Notes: generated from the sequence alone by a model not told the origin. 64,000 nt of DNA from Corynebacterium suicordis DSM 45110 (GCF_015351405.1 NZ_JADKMY010000001.1:1054001-1118000); one strand, 5' to 3'; positions 41,774 to 51,538 are shown, numbered from the stretch's first letter. Made by a program: numbers and translations.

Positions 41774-42470
41774 AGCGCTCGATGACAGCGGCTGGCGTCG
41801 AAGAAAAATCAGGATGGGTGCCCGCTGGCGAGCCGGAATCATCCACCACGCGGCCGTCCTGCATGCAGATGATGCGATCGGCATGGCGCAGCAGGTCGAG
41901 GTCGTGGGAAACGATGATCATCTGCTGCGGAAGCTCGGTGAAGAGTTTTTCTACGCGGCGTCGATTTCCCAGGTCAAGCAGGGTGGTGGGTTCATCAGCC
42001 ACGATGAGATCGGGATTCAACACGCTGATCGAGGCTAACGCGAGGAGCTGCTTTTCCCCACCGGAGAGCATGTGTGGCGATTGGTCTTCGTGTCCCACGA
42101 GCCCCACGAGCTGGAGAGCCTCGTGTACCTTGCGAGCCTTCTCCGCCTTGTTGAGTTTGTGCTTGCGCAGGGAAAAAGCAACATCCTCGGCCACCGTGGG
42201 CATGATGATCTGGGAATCGGCGTCCGAGAAGATGAAGCCCACCTTTTTGCGCACATCCTTGGCATGGGTGGCCAGATCCACTCCATCCACGGTGACGCGC
42301 CCCGCGGTGGCGATATTCAGACCATTGATGAGCCGCGCCACGGTGGATTTACCCGAACCGTTGGCGCCGATGATGCCCACGCGATGCTCGGAAAATCGCA
42401 AATTGAGCGGGTGGATGATGGTTTTACCCTGGATTGCGACTTCCGCTTGCGCAAACTCAACGACTGGCAC
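41757..42470 (-). CDS. bioM: ECF transporter ATPase (biotin, BioM)
   Basis: 237 residues. ABC ATPase with Walker A GANGSGKS, Q-loop SDADSQ, signature LSGGEKQLLALASI, Walker B LIVADEPTTLLD and switch His VSHDLDL. Overlaps bioY by 14 bases and bioN by 17. A repeated-motif copy lies near the C-terminus (encodes FSSTPA), in a segment after the conserved fold. Confidence 0.94.
   Translation of the reverse strand: MPVVEFAQAEVAIQGKTIIHPLNLRFSEHRVGIIGANGSGKSTVARLINGLNIATAGRVTVDGVDLATHAKDVRKKVGFIFSDADSQIIMPTVAEDVAFSLRKHKLNKAEKARKVHEALQLVGLVGHEDQSPHMLSGGEKQLLALASISVLNPDLIVADEPTTLLDLGNRRRVEKLFTELPQQMIIVSHDLDLLRHADRIICMQDGRVVDDSGSPAGTHPDFSSTPAAVIERYVSQF
41792..41808 (+). repeat. TGGCGTCGR motif copy (strong)
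   Basis: CTGGCGTCGAAGAAAAA; core 41793-41801. Antisense to bioM. Confidence 0.8.
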
Positions 42471-43062
42471 GCGCGCTCGCTGGCAGCAGGTGGGGGACGG
42501 CCTTCATGACCGCGAGGGTGATGGCCACGGCAGCCGCGATCTTCAGCAGATCACCGATGATGAAGGGGGTGTTCGCAGCGATTGCCGCTCCCAGATCCAG
42601 GTGCAGGCGAGCCATCAGGCCGAAGGTGCCGCAGATGTACTGGATGAGTACGCCCACCAGGCCAGCGACGGAAAGAATGATGGCGCGGTCAGCCGTCTTG
42701 GTGGTGCGGCTGGTCAGTTGGGCAATCGCGCCGACCACAAAACCGGAGATGAGGTAGCCCACCAGGTAGCCAATGGTCGGCCCGGCTAGCGCGCTGATGG
42801 TGGGATTCCATCCGGCCAGGTTGGGCACGCCGAGCAGGCCGATGCCCAGGAAGAGGGTAGTCGCCAAGCCACCGCGCCACATGCCCAGCAGCATGCCGGC
42901 CAGCAGAATTCCCATGTTCTGCAAGACGATCGGCACACCAGCGGAGCCGACCGGGATGGCCACCGCGCCCAGGACCACGATGAGGGCGGCGAACGTAGCG
43001 ATGTAAGCAATGCTGGTGGCAGTGGAAATCTGCGACTTTGGTCGATTCATGGAAGTCATCAT
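42457..43062 (-). CDS. bioY: Biotin transporter substrate-binding subunit BioY
   Basis: 201 residues from ATG 43062. Six-helix S component that binds biotin. Family segments: IAYIATFAALIVVLGAVAIPVGSAGVPIVLQNMGILLAGMLLGMWRGGLATTLFLGIGLLGVPNLAG, GPTIGYLVGYLISGFVVG and YICGTFGLM. The frame is open further upstream, but TAAGTT 8 bases before 43062 and an overlapping operator mark the real start. ATGs at 43059 and 43050 are alternatives. First gene of bioYMN, a biotin-uptake operon as in biotin-auxotrophic corynebacteria. Confidence 0.93.
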   Translation of the reverse strand: MMTSMNRPKSQISTATSIAYIATFAALIVVLGAVAIPVGSAGVPIVLQNMGILLAGMLLGMWRGGLATTLFLGIGLLGVPNLAGWNPTISALAGPTIGYLVGYLISGFVVGAIAQLTSRTTKTADRAIILSVAGLVGVLIQYICGTFGLMARLHLDLGAAIAANTPFIIGDLLKIAAAVAITLAVMKAVPHLLPASARASR

Positions 43063-43070
43063 AACCCCGA

Positions 43071-43076
43071 AACTTA
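43071..43076 (-). promoter_or_regulatory. -10 hexamer TAAGTT for bioYMN
   Basis: Minus strand, 8 bases before the ATG at 43062; overlaps the BioQ-like operator by two bases. Confidence 0.45.
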
Positions 43077-43087
43077 AACACTGTTCA
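43075..43087 (-). promoter_or_regulatory. BioQ-like operator
   Basis: TGAAC-AGT-GTTTA on the minus strand matches the C. glutamicum BioQ half-site pattern TGAAC-N3-GTTAC in the first eight informative positions. Placement over the bioY -10 suits repression. Confidence 0.6.
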
Positions 43088-43135
43088 ATTGCTCCCTGCT
43101 GGCGGGTTGGAAGTGTAATTGGGCTCGCGAGTTTG

Positions 43136-43141
43136 TAGAGT
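43136..43141 (+). promoter_or_regulatory. -10 hexamer TAGAGT for the DUF3046 gene
   Basis: Eight bases before the ATG at 43150. Confidence 0.4.
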
Positions 43142-43149
43142 CGAGGATT

Positions 43150-43356
43150 ATGCGCCGCGCGGAATTTGATCGACTCGTCCGAGGTGAGTTTGGAGATTCC
43201 TTCGGCTCGTGGATCGCAGACATGCACGTGCTGGAGAAGTACGGACAAAGCCCCACGCAGCTAATCGAACAGGGAGTCGACCTTCGGGATCTGTGGCTGG
43301 CCCTGTGCCAGGACTTCGATGTGCCACCAGCCCGCAGGTTGGGCGAAGATCTTTAA
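43150..43356 (+). CDS. DUF3046 small protein
   Basis: 68 residues. A conserved actinobacterial protein found just upstream of recA: MRRAEFDRLVRGEFGDSFGSWIADMHVLEKYG and GVDLRDLWLALCQDFDVPPARRLG. Function unknown; constant linkage to recA hints at DNA repair. Divergent from bioY. A repeated-motif copy begins directly at its stop codon. Confidence 0.9.
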   Translation: MRRAEFDRLVRGEFGDSFGSWIADMHVLEKYGQSPTQLIEQGVDLRDLWLALCQDFDVPPARRLGEDL

Positions 43357-43373
43357 TTCTTTTCGACGCCAAC
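43357..43373 (-). repeat. TGGCGTCGR motif copy (strong, intergenic)
   Basis: Minus strand GTTGGCGTCGAAAAGAA; core 43363-43371. Directly after the DUF3046 stop. Confidence 0.8.
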
Positions 43374-43419
43374 CTGCGCCTCATTTGCTTCGCAGATGGC
43401 ACGCCGAAACTAAAATATA

Positions 43420-43435
43420 TCGAACAAGCGTTCCT
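43420..43435 (+). promoter_or_regulatory. SOS (LexA) box of recA
   Basis: TCGAACAAGCGTTCCT matches TCGAAC-N4-GTTCGA at 10 of 12 arm positions. It abuts TATAGT (43435-43440), a likely -10, ~120 bases before recA. Confidence 0.75.
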
Positions 43436-43558
43436 ATAGTGTAGGCTGCTGTCTTGAACGCAAGCTAAAAATATCGGAGAACCTCAGCGCGATCCACGTG
43501 GTCTAACGTGAGCGTGAGCGAAACAGAAGTAGAAACTCGGACAAGGGAGCTGACAGAT

Positions 43559-44704
43559 ATGCCACCGAAGAAAAAGAATCCAGTGGGTCACAACGGAGAC
43601 CGCTCCAAGGCTTTGGATCTGGCCATGGCGCAGATCGAAAAGGACTTTGGCAAGGGCGCCATCATGCGCCTGGGCGAGGATAAGCGTCCTCCCATTAGCG
43701 CCATTCCTTCTGGCAACATCGCCATCAACGTTGCCCTGGGTATCGGCGGTTTCCCCCGCGGCCGCGTGGTGGAGATCTACGGCCCAGAATCCTCCGGTAA
43801 GACCACCGTTGCGCTGCATGCCATCGCACAGGCGCAGCGGGCAGGCGGCATCGCCGCGTTTATCGACGCCGAGCACGCCCTGGATCCGGAGTACGCCCGC
43901 GCCCTGGGTGTGGATACCGATGCGCTCTTGGTTTCCCAGCCGGATACCGGTGAGCAGGCCCTAGAGATCACCGACATGCTGGTGCGCTCGGGTGCCATCG
44001 ATGTGGTGGTTATCGACTCCGTGGCTGCCCTGACCCCCAAGGCGGAAATCGATGGTGACATGGGCGATTCCCACGTGGGTCTGCAGGCTCGCCTGATGAG
44101 CCAGGCGCTGCGCAAGATGACCGGTGCGCTGAGCCAGACCGGCACCACCGCGATCTTCATTAACCAGCTTCGCGAGAAGATCGGCGTGATGTTCGGTTCT
44201 CCAGAAACCACCACCGGTGGTAAGGCACTGAAGTTCTACGCGTCCGTGCGTTGCGATATTCGCCGCATCCAGGCGCTGAAGGACGGCACCGACGTGGTGG
44301 GTAACCGCACCCGTCTAAAGGTCGTGAAGAACAAGGTCTCCCCACCATTCAAGATCGCCGAGTTCGATATTCTCTACGGCGAAGGGATCTCCCGCGAAGG
44401 CTCGATCATCGACCTCGGCGTGGAAGCGGGCATCATCAAGAAGTCCGGTGCCTGGTTCACCTATGAGGGTGACCAGCTGGGCCAGGGCAAGGAGAAGGCA
44501 CGCGAGTTCCTCAAGCAGGATCCGGATCTGGCGGAAACGCTGGAAGATCGCATCATGCAGGAGCTCAAGGTTGGCCCTTATGCGAGCCTGAAGAACGCCG
44601 AAGGCGGGGAGGGCACAGCACCAGCGGCTGCCGAAGATTCCCTGGATCCGGATGATCAGCCAATTGGCCTGTCTCCTAACTTCGACGATGACGATGAGGA
44701 ATAG
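43559..44704 (+). CDS. recA: Recombinase RecA
   Basis: 381 residues. DNA strand-exchange ATPase and co-protease for LexA. Walker A GPESSGKT (~75-82), the MAW-like segment [39 protein letters not shown] and an acidic tail ending NFDDDDEE. No intein, unlike M. tuberculosis. The ATG at 43559 is chosen over the upstream GTG 43508 because AAGGGAG lies 10 bases before it. Overlaps recX. Confidence 0.98.
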   Translation: MPPKKKNPVGHNGDRSKALDLAMAQIEKDFGKGAIMRLGEDKRPPISAIPSGNIAINVALGIGGFPRGRVVEIYGPESSGKTTVALHAIAQAQRAGGIAAFIDAEHALDPEYARALGVDTDALLVSQPDTGEQALEITDMLVRSGAIDVVVIDSVAALTPKAEIDGDMGDSHVGLQARLMSQALRKMTGALSQTGTTAIFINQLREKIGVMFGSPETTTGGKALKFYASVRCDIRRIQALKDGTDVVGNRTRLKVVKNKVSPPFKIAEFDILYGEGISREGSIIDLGVEAGIIKKSGAWFTYEGDQLGQGKEKAREFLKQDPDLAETLEDRIMQELKVGPYASLKNAEGGEGTAPAAAEDSLDPDDQPIGLSPNFDDDDEE

Positions 44705-45287
44705 CCAAGAAGTCAAGATTGCTGGTCTCAGGGAAGCGCTGCAGAACTGGGAAGAGGGGGATACCGCGCCGATCATTGACGCGGAAGCAGAGAAAGCCTT
44801 GGCACCCGTGCGTGCCAAGGCGGTGGGGCTGCTTAATCATCGCGATCGCTCCGCGCACGAACTGCGCACCCGTTTGCTCGATGCAGAGTTTGCCGAAGAA
44901 CTGGTCGAACAGGTTGTGGAGCGATGCATCGAGAACGGAATGGTTGACGATGCGCGCTTTGCCACTGAATGGGTGCGGCACAGGCACGAGAACCAGAAGA
45001 AGTCACCCGCTGTTTTGCGCAGAGAACTGCAGAACAAAGGTGTGCACGGGGCGTTGATCGAAGAAGCACTTCAGCAGATCTCCTGGGATAGCCAGCAGGA
45101 AACCATTGCGCAATTGGTCACGAAAAAGGCCGGAACTGTCAAAACAGTTCCGGCCGATAGAGCCGAGTACAACAAAGTGCTGAAGCGAGTGGTCGGGGTG
45201 GCCGCTCGCCGGGGATTCCCGGAAGGTGCATGCCTGGCTGCCGCGAGGCAGGCACTGGATGAGCGGATCAACCAGCTAGAGAACTAG
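44688..45287 (+). CDS. recX: RecA regulator RecX
   Basis: 199 residues. Modulates RecA filaments. Repeated three-helix units typical of Rec[54 protein letters not shown], then [23 protein letters not shown], and the C-terminal [24 protein letters not shown]. Starts inside the last codons of recA (ATG 44688, or 44694), so it is translationally coupled and SOS-controlled with recA. Stop overlaps the convergent gene by four bases. Confidence 0.94.
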   Translation: MTMRNSQEVKIAGLREALQNWEEGDTAPIIDAEAEKALAPVRAKAVGLLNHRDRSAHELRTRLLDAEFAEELVEQVVERCIENGMVDDARFATEWVRHRHENQKKSPAVLRRELQNKGVHGALIEEALQQISWDSQQETIAQLVTKKAGTVKTVPADRAEYNKVLKRVVGVAARRGFPEGACLAAARQALDERINQLEN

Positions 45288-45730
45288 CCCTGCTCGTGCT
45301 TGGCCAGGACCTCGCCGATCTCCGGGACCTTTGCCTCAACGATCTTGGCGATCTTGCCACGCAGAGGCTTGTACACCTTCTGCAGTGCCTGGTTATTAAC
45401 CTTGCCGGCCTGGCGATCAGCTGACTCTAGAAGCAGGGAAGAAACCTGCTCGCTGCGCTGGATCAAGAACTCACCGAAACCACCGGAATGATCACCGGAT
45501 TGGAACTCATCCCAAAATGGCTCCAATTCCTTTGCCAGCTCAGGCAGTAGCTGCCGAGCTGCCTTCTCGGAAATGTTGCTATCCACCTTGGTCGCGGTCT
45601 TGTACGCGCCCTGGATCAGCTTGCCGGTCAATCCGGACTGCTCGTCCACGGTGCGTTCCGCGAGGGCCGCCAAATCCTTGACGACCGCTGGGGACTTTGC
45701 GCCCGTCAGCTCATCTTTAAACTGAGACAC
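45284..45730 (-). CDS. Conserved hypothetical protein (DUF6918-like)
   Basis: 148 residues, no signal or membrane segment. Predicted all-helical: VVKDLAALAERTVDEQSGLTGKLIQGAYKTATKVDSNISEKAARQLLPELAKELEPFWDEF, then [32 protein letters not shown]. Resembles the small acidic/helical proteins annotated near gluD/recX in corynebacteria. GTG start with ATAGGAG 10 bases upstream. Lies 14 bases after gluD on the same strand, so probably at the end of the glu operon. Function unknown. Confidence 0.75.
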   Translation of the reverse strand: MSQFKDELTGAKSPAVVKDLAALAERTVDEQSGLTGKLIQGAYKTATKVDSNISEKAARQLLPELAKELEPFWDEFQSGDHSGGFGEFLIQRSEQVSSLLLESADRQAGKVNNQALQKVYKPLRGKIAKIVEAKVPEIGEVLAKHEQG

Positions 45731-45744
45731 TGTGAGTCGCGCTC

Positions 45745-46683
45745 CTATTCGTACTTGTTTCGCAGATCCTTATGCGATGGATCATGCCAGTCCACAGTAG
45801 CCTGATCCTTCGAAATCGCGCCCAGATCCTGATGCTCGGGGACCTTGGCCACGATGTTCTTCCGGGCTCGCCCAGCGCGCAACTGACGCTCCATGCGCTC
45901 GGCCAGACGGCCCAGCGAGTAGTTCAGGATGATCATGATGACAGCCACCACGATCATCGCGGTGAAGTAATTGCGGAACCAGGAGGCAGACTGCAGACCA
46001 GAGCGGACGATCTCCACGTAGCCGATCAGGTAACCCAGCGCGGAATCCTTCAGGGCAATAACCATCTGAGAAATCAGCGCGGGAAGCATGGTCGCCACGG
46101 CTTGGGGGAGGAGAATGCGGAACATTGTCTGCATCCGGGACAATCCCAGCGCCTTGGCGGCTTCTTCCTGGCCAGAAGGCAGGGAGAGGATGCCGGAACG
46201 CAGGATCTCCGCAATGACCGAGCCGTTGTACATGGTCAAACCGAAGACCACCGCGGCAAACGCGAGTTGCTTCGTGGGCACCAGGCCGTAGAGAGCAAAG
46301 ACCTGGTAAGCGAAGATCATGAGCAGCAGCACAGGGATGGAGCGGAAGACCTCAACGATCACACCGCAGATACCACTCACCAGGCGGTTGGCGGACAAGC
46401 GGCCGATACCCAATGCTCCACCAATGATGAGCGCGAGGAGGATGGAGATCACCGCAGCCTTGATGGTGCCCCACAGACCCGGAAGGATGTAGGTGGTCCA
46501 CATGTTGGCCTGGAGGAACGGAGTCCACTTGGCGGCTTCAAACTGGCCGTTGGCATGCAGGATCCGGCCAGCCCAGAAGGCAATTGCGGCCAGCACCAGC
46601 ACGGTAACCACCGTGAGAATTCGATTGATGCGGATGCCCTTTGGTCCGGGGGCATCATATAAAACAGTTGCGCGGGTAGTCAT
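45745..46683 (-). CDS. gluD: Glutamate ABC transporter permease GluD
   Basis: 312 residues. HisM-type polar amino-acid permease with 5-6 helices and the EAA loop [25 protein letters not shown]. The ~45-residue N-terminal cytoplasmic segment and the C-terminal ~45-residue charged tail ([13 protein letters not shown]) match GluD of C. glutamicum. Start overlaps the gluC stop. gluABCD next to recX is the C. glutamicum arrangement. Confidence 0.9.
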   Translation of the reverse strand: MTTRATVLYDAPGPKGIRINRILTVVTVLVLAAIAFWAGRILHANGQFEAAKWTPFLQANMWTTYILPGLWGTIKAAVISILLALIIGGALGIGRLSANRLVSGICGVIVEVFRSIPVLLLMIFAYQVFALYGLVPTKQLAFAAVVFGLTMYNGSVIAEILRSGILSLPSGQEEAAKALGLSRMQTMFRILLPQAVATMLPALISQMVIALKDSALGYLIGYVEIVRSGLQSASWFRNYFTAMIVVAVIMIILNYSLGRLAERMERQLRAGRARKNIVAKVPEHQDLGAISKDQATVDWHDPSHKDLRNKYE

Positions 46684-47369
46684 TAGCGCTTCACCGCCAA
46701 TCGCTTGCTGAGTGCACCGAAGATGAGTCCGGTCGGCAGGGTAATGATCATGAAGCCCAGGGCAATGATGCCGAAGATCACGAAGACCTGGTCGGCGTGA
46801 TCCTCCACGGAGGACTTCATGAGGAGGCTGGCTTCAGCCACACCAATCACCGAGGCGATGGTGGTGTTCTTGGTCAGTGCGATCAAAGTATTGCCCAGGG
46901 GCACAATCGCTCCGCGGAGAGCCTGCGGGAAGATGATGTTCCGGAAGCTCTGCATGAAGGTCAACCCCAGGGAGCGGCCAGCTTCAGCCTGCCCGAAGGG
47001 CACCGTGTTGATACCGGAACGCAGGGACTCTGCCACGAAGGAAGAGGTGTAGATAATAAAGGCAAGGACTGCCAAGTTGAAGTTGTTCTGCGTGGTGAAG
47101 TTGGGGCCATCCGGAGCCAGCGTGATGTCTAGGTTCACGTACAGGCCAAGGGAGGCAAACAGCACGATCAACGTCAGGGGAGTGTTACGCGTGATGTTGA
47201 TGTAGACGGTCGCGATGGTTCGCAGGATCGAGACGGGGGAGACGCGCATCGCGGTCAGGATGATTCCAAAAATCAAAGATCCCAGCGCAGCCCAGAAAGT
47301 GAGCTTGATGGTTGTCCAGAAGGCTGGAAGTAGCTGGGGAGCCATGTCCGCCCAAAGTTCGGCATTCAT
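46683..47369 (-). CDS. gluC: Glutamate ABC transporter permease GluC
   Basis: 228 residues. Second membrane subunit: [45 protein letters not shown] and the EAA loop [35 protein letters not shown]. Shine-Dalgarno AGGAGG-like sequence lies just upstream. Forms the channel with GluD. Confidence 0.92.
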   Translation of the reverse strand: MNAELWADMAPQLLPAFWTTIKLTFWAALGSLIFGIILTAMRVSPVSILRTIATVYINITRNTPLTLIVLFASLGLYVNLDITLAPDGPNFTTQNNFNLAVLAFIIYTSSFVAESLRSGINTVPFGQAEAGRSLGLTFMQSFRNIIFPQALRGAIVPLGNTLIALTKNTTIASVIGVAEASLLMKSSVEDHADQVFVIFGIIALGFMIITLPTGLIFGALSKRLAVKR

Positions 47370-47387
47370 TAGTGTTGTTCCTCCTTC

Positions 47388-48260
47388 CTATTTCTTGGTG
47401 AAGGAGAGATCGCCGATCGAAGGCTTATCGCCTGGCTCGATGGCATCTCCCAGATTGTTCTCAATGATGCGCTGGTATTCACCGGAATCGTGCATCTCAT
47501 TGAGGGCTTCGTTGATCTCTGCCACGGCCTTGTCCTGACCCTTGGCCAGGCCAATGCCGTAGTTCTCATTGGTCCAGAAGGAACCGTCCGGCTTCTTCAG
47601 CTCCACGACCTTCATCTTGCCGGGGTACTGCTCGGCAAATCCGGCGAGGATGGTGGCATCGGTGGTCAAGGCATCGACCTTGCCGCGGGCGAGCGCTTCC
47701 ACGCATGCGGAGTAGGTATCGAATTCCTGCAGCTGCACTTCCGGCAGTGCGCTCTTCACCTTGGTAGCTGGGGTGGAACCGGTCACGGAACACAGCTTGG
47801 TGTCCGCGTTCATATCTTCCAACCCCTGGATCTTGTCATCGCTGCGCACCAGCAGCGCCTGGTGGGTCAGCAGGTAGGGGCCGCCGAAATCCACCGCGCG
47901 CAGGCGAGAGGCGCTGATGGAGTAGGTGGCGGCGATCATATCCACCTCACCGTTGTTGATCAGTGTTTCTCGCTGGGCAGAGGGAGTCTCGCGCCACGTC
48001 ATCTCCGGTACTTCCCAGCCGTGCTTGTTGGCGATGTAGTTCACCACATAGCGGGAGACATCCGTGTCCACACCCTGGAAAGTCTTCTCCGGGGTTCGGA
48101 CTCCCAAGCCGGGCTGGTCGAACTTGGTGCCGATGACGATGTGCCCGGATTCGATGGAACTCAATAGATTACGGGCTTCGTTACTCCCGCAAGCTGCCAG
48201 CGCAACGGTGCTGAGAATAGCCACGATCGTTGCGGTCAGGCGTCGATAAATGTTCTTCAT
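47388..48260 (-). CDS. gluB: Glutamate-binding lipoprotein GluB
   Basis: 290 residues from the ATG at 48260 (GGAAAAGAG upstream). Lipobox LAAC with Cys24. Substrate-binding family 3: GHIVIGTKFDQPGLGVRTPEKTFQGVDTDVSRYVVNYIANKHG, AATYSISASRLRAVDFGGPYLLTHQALLV and NENYGIGLAKGQDKAVAEINEAL. Delivers glutamate to GluCD. Confidence 0.93.
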   Translation of the reverse strand: MKNIYRRLTATIVAILSTVALAACGSNEARNLLSSIESGHIVIGTKFDQPGLGVRTPEKTFQGVDTDVSRYVVNYIANKHGWEVPEMTWRETPSAQRETLINNGEVDMIAATYSISASRLRAVDFGGPYLLTHQALLVRSDDKIQGLEDMNADTKLCSVTGSTPATKVKSALPEVQLQEFDTYSACVEALARGKVDALTTDATILAGFAEQYPGKMKVVELKKPDGSFWTNENYGIGLAKGQDKAVAEINEALNEMHDSGEYQRIIENNLGDAIEPGDKPSIGDLSFTKK

Positions 48261-48290
48261 GCTTGCTCTTTTCCGTGAAACCTCGTCCAC

Positions 48291-49046
48291 TTAGTGATCG
48301 AGGATCTTGGCCAGGAAGTCCTTGGCGCGGTCGGATTCTGGATTGGCAAAGAAGGCTTCGGGAGTGGTGTCTTCCACGATGCTTCCCTCGGCCATGAAGA
48401 GCACGCGGTTGGCCACCTTGCGAGCAAAGCCCATCTCGTGGGTCACACACACCATGGTCATGCCGGAACGTGCCAGGTCAGCCATGACGTCCAGCACCTC
48501 GTTGATCATTTCCGGGTCGAGGGCGGAGGTGGGCTCGTCGAAGAGCATCACCTTGGGCTCCATGGCCAGGGCGCGGGCGATGGCCACACGCTGCTGCTGG
48601 CCACCGGAAAGTTGGGCAGGGTACTTGTCCGCCTGGGCCGCAATGCCTACGCGCTCGAGCAGTTCCATGGCGCGCTTCTTGGCGTCTGCCTTGCTCAATT
48701 TGCGCACCTTCATGGGCGCGAGCGTCACGTTATCCAGGATGGTCATGTGGCTGAAGAGATTGAAGGACTGGAACACCATACCCACGTCAGCGCGGAGCTT
48801 GGCCAGTTCTTTGCCCTCTTCGGGGAGCAGAGAGTTGTTGATGTGAATTTCGCCGGAATCGATGGTTTCCAAGCGATTGATAGTGCGGCACAGCGTGGAT
48901 TTGCCGGAGCCGGACGGGCCGAGGAGCACCAGAACTTGGCCGGTGGGAACCTCGAGATTGATATCGCGGAGGGCGTGGTATTCGCCGTAGTACTTATTCA
49001 CATTCCGCATGCTGATCATCGCGGAACTAGCTGGATTTGCTGTCAT
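48291..49046 (-). CDS. gluA: Glutamate ABC transporter ATPase GluA
   Basis: 251 residues. Walker [11 protein letters not shown]-loop [10 protein letters not shown], signature [15 protein letters not shown], Walker [13 protein letters not shown] and switch His [14 protein letters not shown]. First gene of gluABCD, with a leaderless -10 and a GlxR-like site. Divergent from miaB. Confidence 0.95.
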   Translation of the reverse strand: MTANPASSAMISMRNVNKYYGEYHALRDINLEVPTGQVLVLLGPSGSGKSTLCRTINRLETIDSGEIHINNSLLPEEGKELAKLRADVGMVFQSFNLFSHMTILDNVTLAPMKVRKLSKADAKKRAMELLERVGIAAQADKYPAQLSGGQQQRVAIARALAMEPKVMLFDEPTSALDPEMINEVLDVMADLARSGMTMVCVTHEMGFARKVANRVLFMAEGSIVEDTTPEAFFANPESDRAKDFLAKILDH

Positions 49047-49052
49047 GTGTGA

Positions 49053-49058
49053 ATGCTA
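49053..49058 (-). promoter_or_regulatory. -10 hexamer TAGCAT for gluABCD
   Basis: Minus strand, 6 bases before the gluA ATG. Confidence 0.45.
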
Positions 49059-49059
49059 T

Positions 49060-49075
49060 CGTGACACGTCTCACA
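49060..49075 (-). promoter_or_regulatory. GlxR-like (CRP-type) site before gluA
   Basis: TGTGAGACGTGTCACG fits TGTGA-N6-TCACA with one mismatch. It fills the spacer just upstream of the gluA -10, a position suited to repression. GlxR control of gluA is known in C. glutamicum. Confidence 0.6.
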
Positions 49076-49126
49076 TTTATGCAAAATGCACGTAAAGCCT
49101 TAGTTTCGCTTAATCATCGCGATGGG

Positions 49127-49132
49127 TAGAGT
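49127..49132 (+). promoter_or_regulatory. -10 hexamer TAGAGT for miaB
   Basis: TTTCGC (49104-49109), 17-base spacer, TAGAGT, then 8 bases to the GTG. Confidence 0.45.
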
Positions 49133-49140
49133 CAACATCC

Positions 49141-50733
49141 GTGGTACAGACGATTGACACTCCCGAAAACTCCTCCAACCGCACCTATGAAGTGCGCACC
49201 TTTGGCTGCCAGATGAACGTTCATGATTCCGAGCGACTCTCCGGCCTCTTGGAAGATTCCGGTTATGTGCCGGCGGGGGATGGGTCTACTCCGGATGTGC
49301 TGGTTTTCAACACCTGCGCGGTGCGCGAGAACGCGGATAATCGCCTGTATGGAACTTTGGGGATGATCAAGGGGGTCAAGGACTCGCATCCCGGCATGCA
49401 GATCGCGGTGGGCGGCTGCATGGCGCAAAAGGACAAGCAAGTGGTGGTGGAGAAGGCACCGTGGGTTGACGTGGTCTTTGGCACGCACAACCTGGGTAGC
49501 CTGCCCACGCTGTTGCAGCGTGCTGCGCACAACAATGAGGCGCAGGTGGAGATCGCGGATGCGCTCGAGCAATTCCCCTCAGTGCTGCCCGCCAAGCGCG
49601 AATCGGCCTATGCGGGATGGGTTTCCGTCTCCGTGGGTTGCAATAACACCTGCACGTTCTGCATCGTGCCTGCGCTGCGCGGCAAGGAGCAGGATCGCCG
49701 CCCGGGAGATGTGCTCGCCGAAGTAAAGGCGCTGGTGGAGCAGGGCGTGGCAGAAGTGACCTTGCTGGGCCAAAACGTGAACGCCTACGGCGTTAATTTT
49801 TCCGACGCCACCCTGGACCGCGACCGCGGTGCCTTTGCCAAGCTCCTCCGTGCCTGCGGGGAGATCGAGGGACTGCAGCGCTTGCGGTTCACCAGCCCGC
49901 ACCCTGCTGAATTCACCGATGATGTGATTGAGGCGATGGCGGAGACGCCAGCCGTGTGCCCGCAGTTGCACATGCCACTGCAGTCGGGTTCGGACAAGGT
50001 GCTCAAAGACATGAAGCGTTCCTACCGCTCCACGAAATTCCTCGGGATTCTGGAGAAGGTGCGCGATCGCATCCCGCATGCGTCGATTACCACGGACATC
50101 ATCGTGGGCTTCCCCGGTGAGACCGAAGAAGACTTCCAAGCTACGTTGGACGTGGTGGAAAAGTCCCGCTTCACCTCGGCGTATACGTTCCAGTACTCGC
50201 CACGGCCGGGCACCCCAGCTGCCGAGATGGACCAGCAGGTTCCCAAGGCAGTGGTGCAGGAGCGCTATGAGCGGCTCATTGCCCTGCAGGAGCGGATCAG
50301 CAAGGAAGATAACTTCGCGCTGATCGGGACCACCGTGGAGCTGCTGGTGCAGGATCAGGGTGGGCGGAAGAATGACCGTACGCACCGCATGACCGGACGC
50401 GCCCGCGATGGCCGTCTGGTGCACTTCATGCCTACCGCCGCGGCTGATTTCGCGGGAAGTGGCAGGCTGGAGGAGAGCATCCGCCCCGGCGACCTGCTCA
50501 CCGTCACCATCACGGATGCGGCACCGTACTTCCTCATCGCGGACAGTGGCGTGCACGAGCACTGGAAGACCCGCGCGGGAGATAATTGGGAAGCAGGCCA
50601 AGTGCCCACCACCGCACCCGTGGGCGTGGGACTGGGTCTGCCCTCTATTCGCTCCGCCCAAAACCTCGAAGTAATTACCCCGGTTCCCAGCGCAACGAGT
50701 TGCGGATCAGAAGGATGTGGCTGCGATGCCTAA
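49141..50733 (+). CDS. miaB: tRNA-2-methylthio-N6-isopentenyladenosine37 methylthiotransferase
   Basis: 530 residues. Radical-SAM enzyme adding the 2-methylthio group to i6A37 made by MiaA. N-terminal cluster domain: [25 protein letters not shown] and VGGCMAQKD. Radical-SAM motif [11 protein letters not shown] (~170). TRAM domain ~390-460, then a Cys-rich end ([12 protein letters not shown]) that could bind metal. Works on the product of miaA, 2.4 kb downstream. A repeated-motif copy encodes NFSDATLD in a loop. Confidence 0.96.
   Translation: MVQTIDTPENSSNRTYEVRTFGCQMNVHDSERLSGLLEDSGYVPAGDGSTPDVLVFNTCAVRENADNRLYGTLGMIKGVKDSHPGMQIAVGGCMAQKDKQVVVEKAPWVDVVFGTHNLGSLPTLLQRAAHNNEAQVEIADALEQFPSVLPAKRESAYAGWVSVSVGCNNTCTFCIVPALRGKEQDRRPGDVLAEVKALVEQGVAEVTLLGQNVNAYGVNFSDATLDRDRGAFAKLLRACGEIEGLQRLRFTSPHPAEFTDDVIEAMAETPAVCPQLHMPLQSGSDKVLKDMKRSYRSTKFLGILEKVRDRIPHASITTDIIVGFPGETEEDFQATLDVVEKSRFTSAYTFQYSPRPGTPAAEMDQQVPKAVVQERYERLIALQERISKEDNFALIGTTVELLVQDQGGRKNDRTHRMTGRARDGRLVHFMPTAAADFAGSGRLEESIRPGDLLTVTITDAAPYFLIADSGVHEHWKTRAGDNWEAGQVPTTAPVGVGLGLPSIRSAQNLEVITPVPSATSCGSEGCGCDA
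49796..49811 (-). repeat. TGGCGTCGR motif copy (strong)
   Basis: Minus strand GTGGCGTCGGAAAAAT; core 49802-49810. In miaB. Confidence 0.8.
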
Positions 50734-51439
50734 GAAGAACAAAGCTCAATCCCGTCCAGCATCTTCTACCGCCCCGCGAAAGACTCGCGAAGAGAAGATC
50801 GCCGAGCAGATCGAAAAATCCGGCGGGAGCATCGCTAAGGCGGAACGCTCCGCGGGCAAGGAAGTGGATTACGGCGTGGGCCTGATCCCCATGGCTCTGG
50901 GAATGTTTGCAGTGCTCATGAGCTTCTTCCTGCCGCATGCCGGTGAGGTTTTCGGGTACGACGTGCTCCTCAACACCCCGAAGGCGGAATCCTTCGACAC
51001 CACCATGCCCGAGCGCATCTACACAATCCTGGCGCTCACCGGTGGTGTGCTGTTGCCCATCGGCACCATCCTGAGCCGCAGCTGGTTGGTGGCGTGGTTC
51101 AACTGGGCTTTTGCTGGCGTGGGCTGGTGGTACAGCATTTTCGCCATTTGGATGGGGCAGACCAGACCGGTCACGTCCGCCGGCCAGCCACCGAGCTTCG
51201 GCCTGGTCATTGGTGCGGTGGGCATGACCATCATGTTCCTCACCATGACCGTGGTGCTGTTCCGCCGCAACGCTCTGCAGAAGGCGCTGGCGAGCGCCCG
51301 CCGGGAAGAAGCGCACAGCAACGAGGAATCCCGCATGGCTCAGCAACGCTTGCGCACTGGTCTGCTGGATCGCACCAGCGAAGAGGAAATCGTTGATGAT
51401 CGCCGCGCCCGGGCTCGTGCGCGACGAGAAAAGAACTAA
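50726..51439 (+). CDS. Conserved four-helix membrane protein
   Basis: 237 residues. Basic N-terminal ~55 residues ([32 protein letters not shown]), four membrane helices (~58-80, ~105-125, ~130-150, ~160-185), and a charged C-terminal helix ending [12 protein letters not shown]. Same position as the membrane protein after miaB in mycobacteria (Rv2732c region). Function unknown. AGAAGGA 10 bases before the ATG at 50726 decides against the GTG at 50717. A strong terminator follows. Confidence 0.8.
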   Translation: MPKKNKAQSRPASSTAPRKTREEKIAEQIEKSGGSIAKAERSAGKEVDYGVGLIPMALGMFAVLMSFFLPHAGEVFGYDVLLNTPKAESFDTTMPERIYTILALTGGVLLPIGTILSRSWLVAWFNWAFAGVGWWYSIFAIWMGQTRPVTSAGQPPSFGLVIGAVGMTIMFLTMTVVLFRRNALQKALASARREEAHSNEESRMAQQRLRTGLLDRTSEEEIVDDRRARARARREKN

Positions 51440-51448
51440 CTCAGTGAG

Positions 51449-51481
51449 AATCCCCCGGGTTCATGGCCCGGGGGATTTTTT
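51449..51481 (+). terminator. Rho-independent terminator
   Basis: AATCCCCCGGG and CCCGGGGGATT pair around TTCATGG, followed by six T; ends the miaB transcript and faces the DUF349 gene. Confidence 0.9.
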
Positions 51482-51499
51482 GTGCGCTGATTCCAAGCG

Positions 51500-51538
51500 C
51501 TAGTTCTTGGTGTTAGTTCTCAGTGCTAGTTCTCAGTG
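51500..51538. repeat. 13-bp tandem repeat x3 at the DUF349 stop codon
   Basis: CTAGTTCTTGGTG, TTAGTTCTCAGTG and CTAGTTCTCAGTG, contiguous. On the minus strand each carries a stop; the third unit holds the real DUF349 gene stop. Confidence 0.85.

Noticed and set aside
41956..41964. CGGCGTCGA in bioM as another motif copy
   Set aside because: No A-rich tail (TTTCCC follows) and it encodes a normal part of the ATPase; counted as chance, as is the core at 1608.
43559..44704. Intein in recA
   Set aside because: The RecA sequence is continuous and of normal length.
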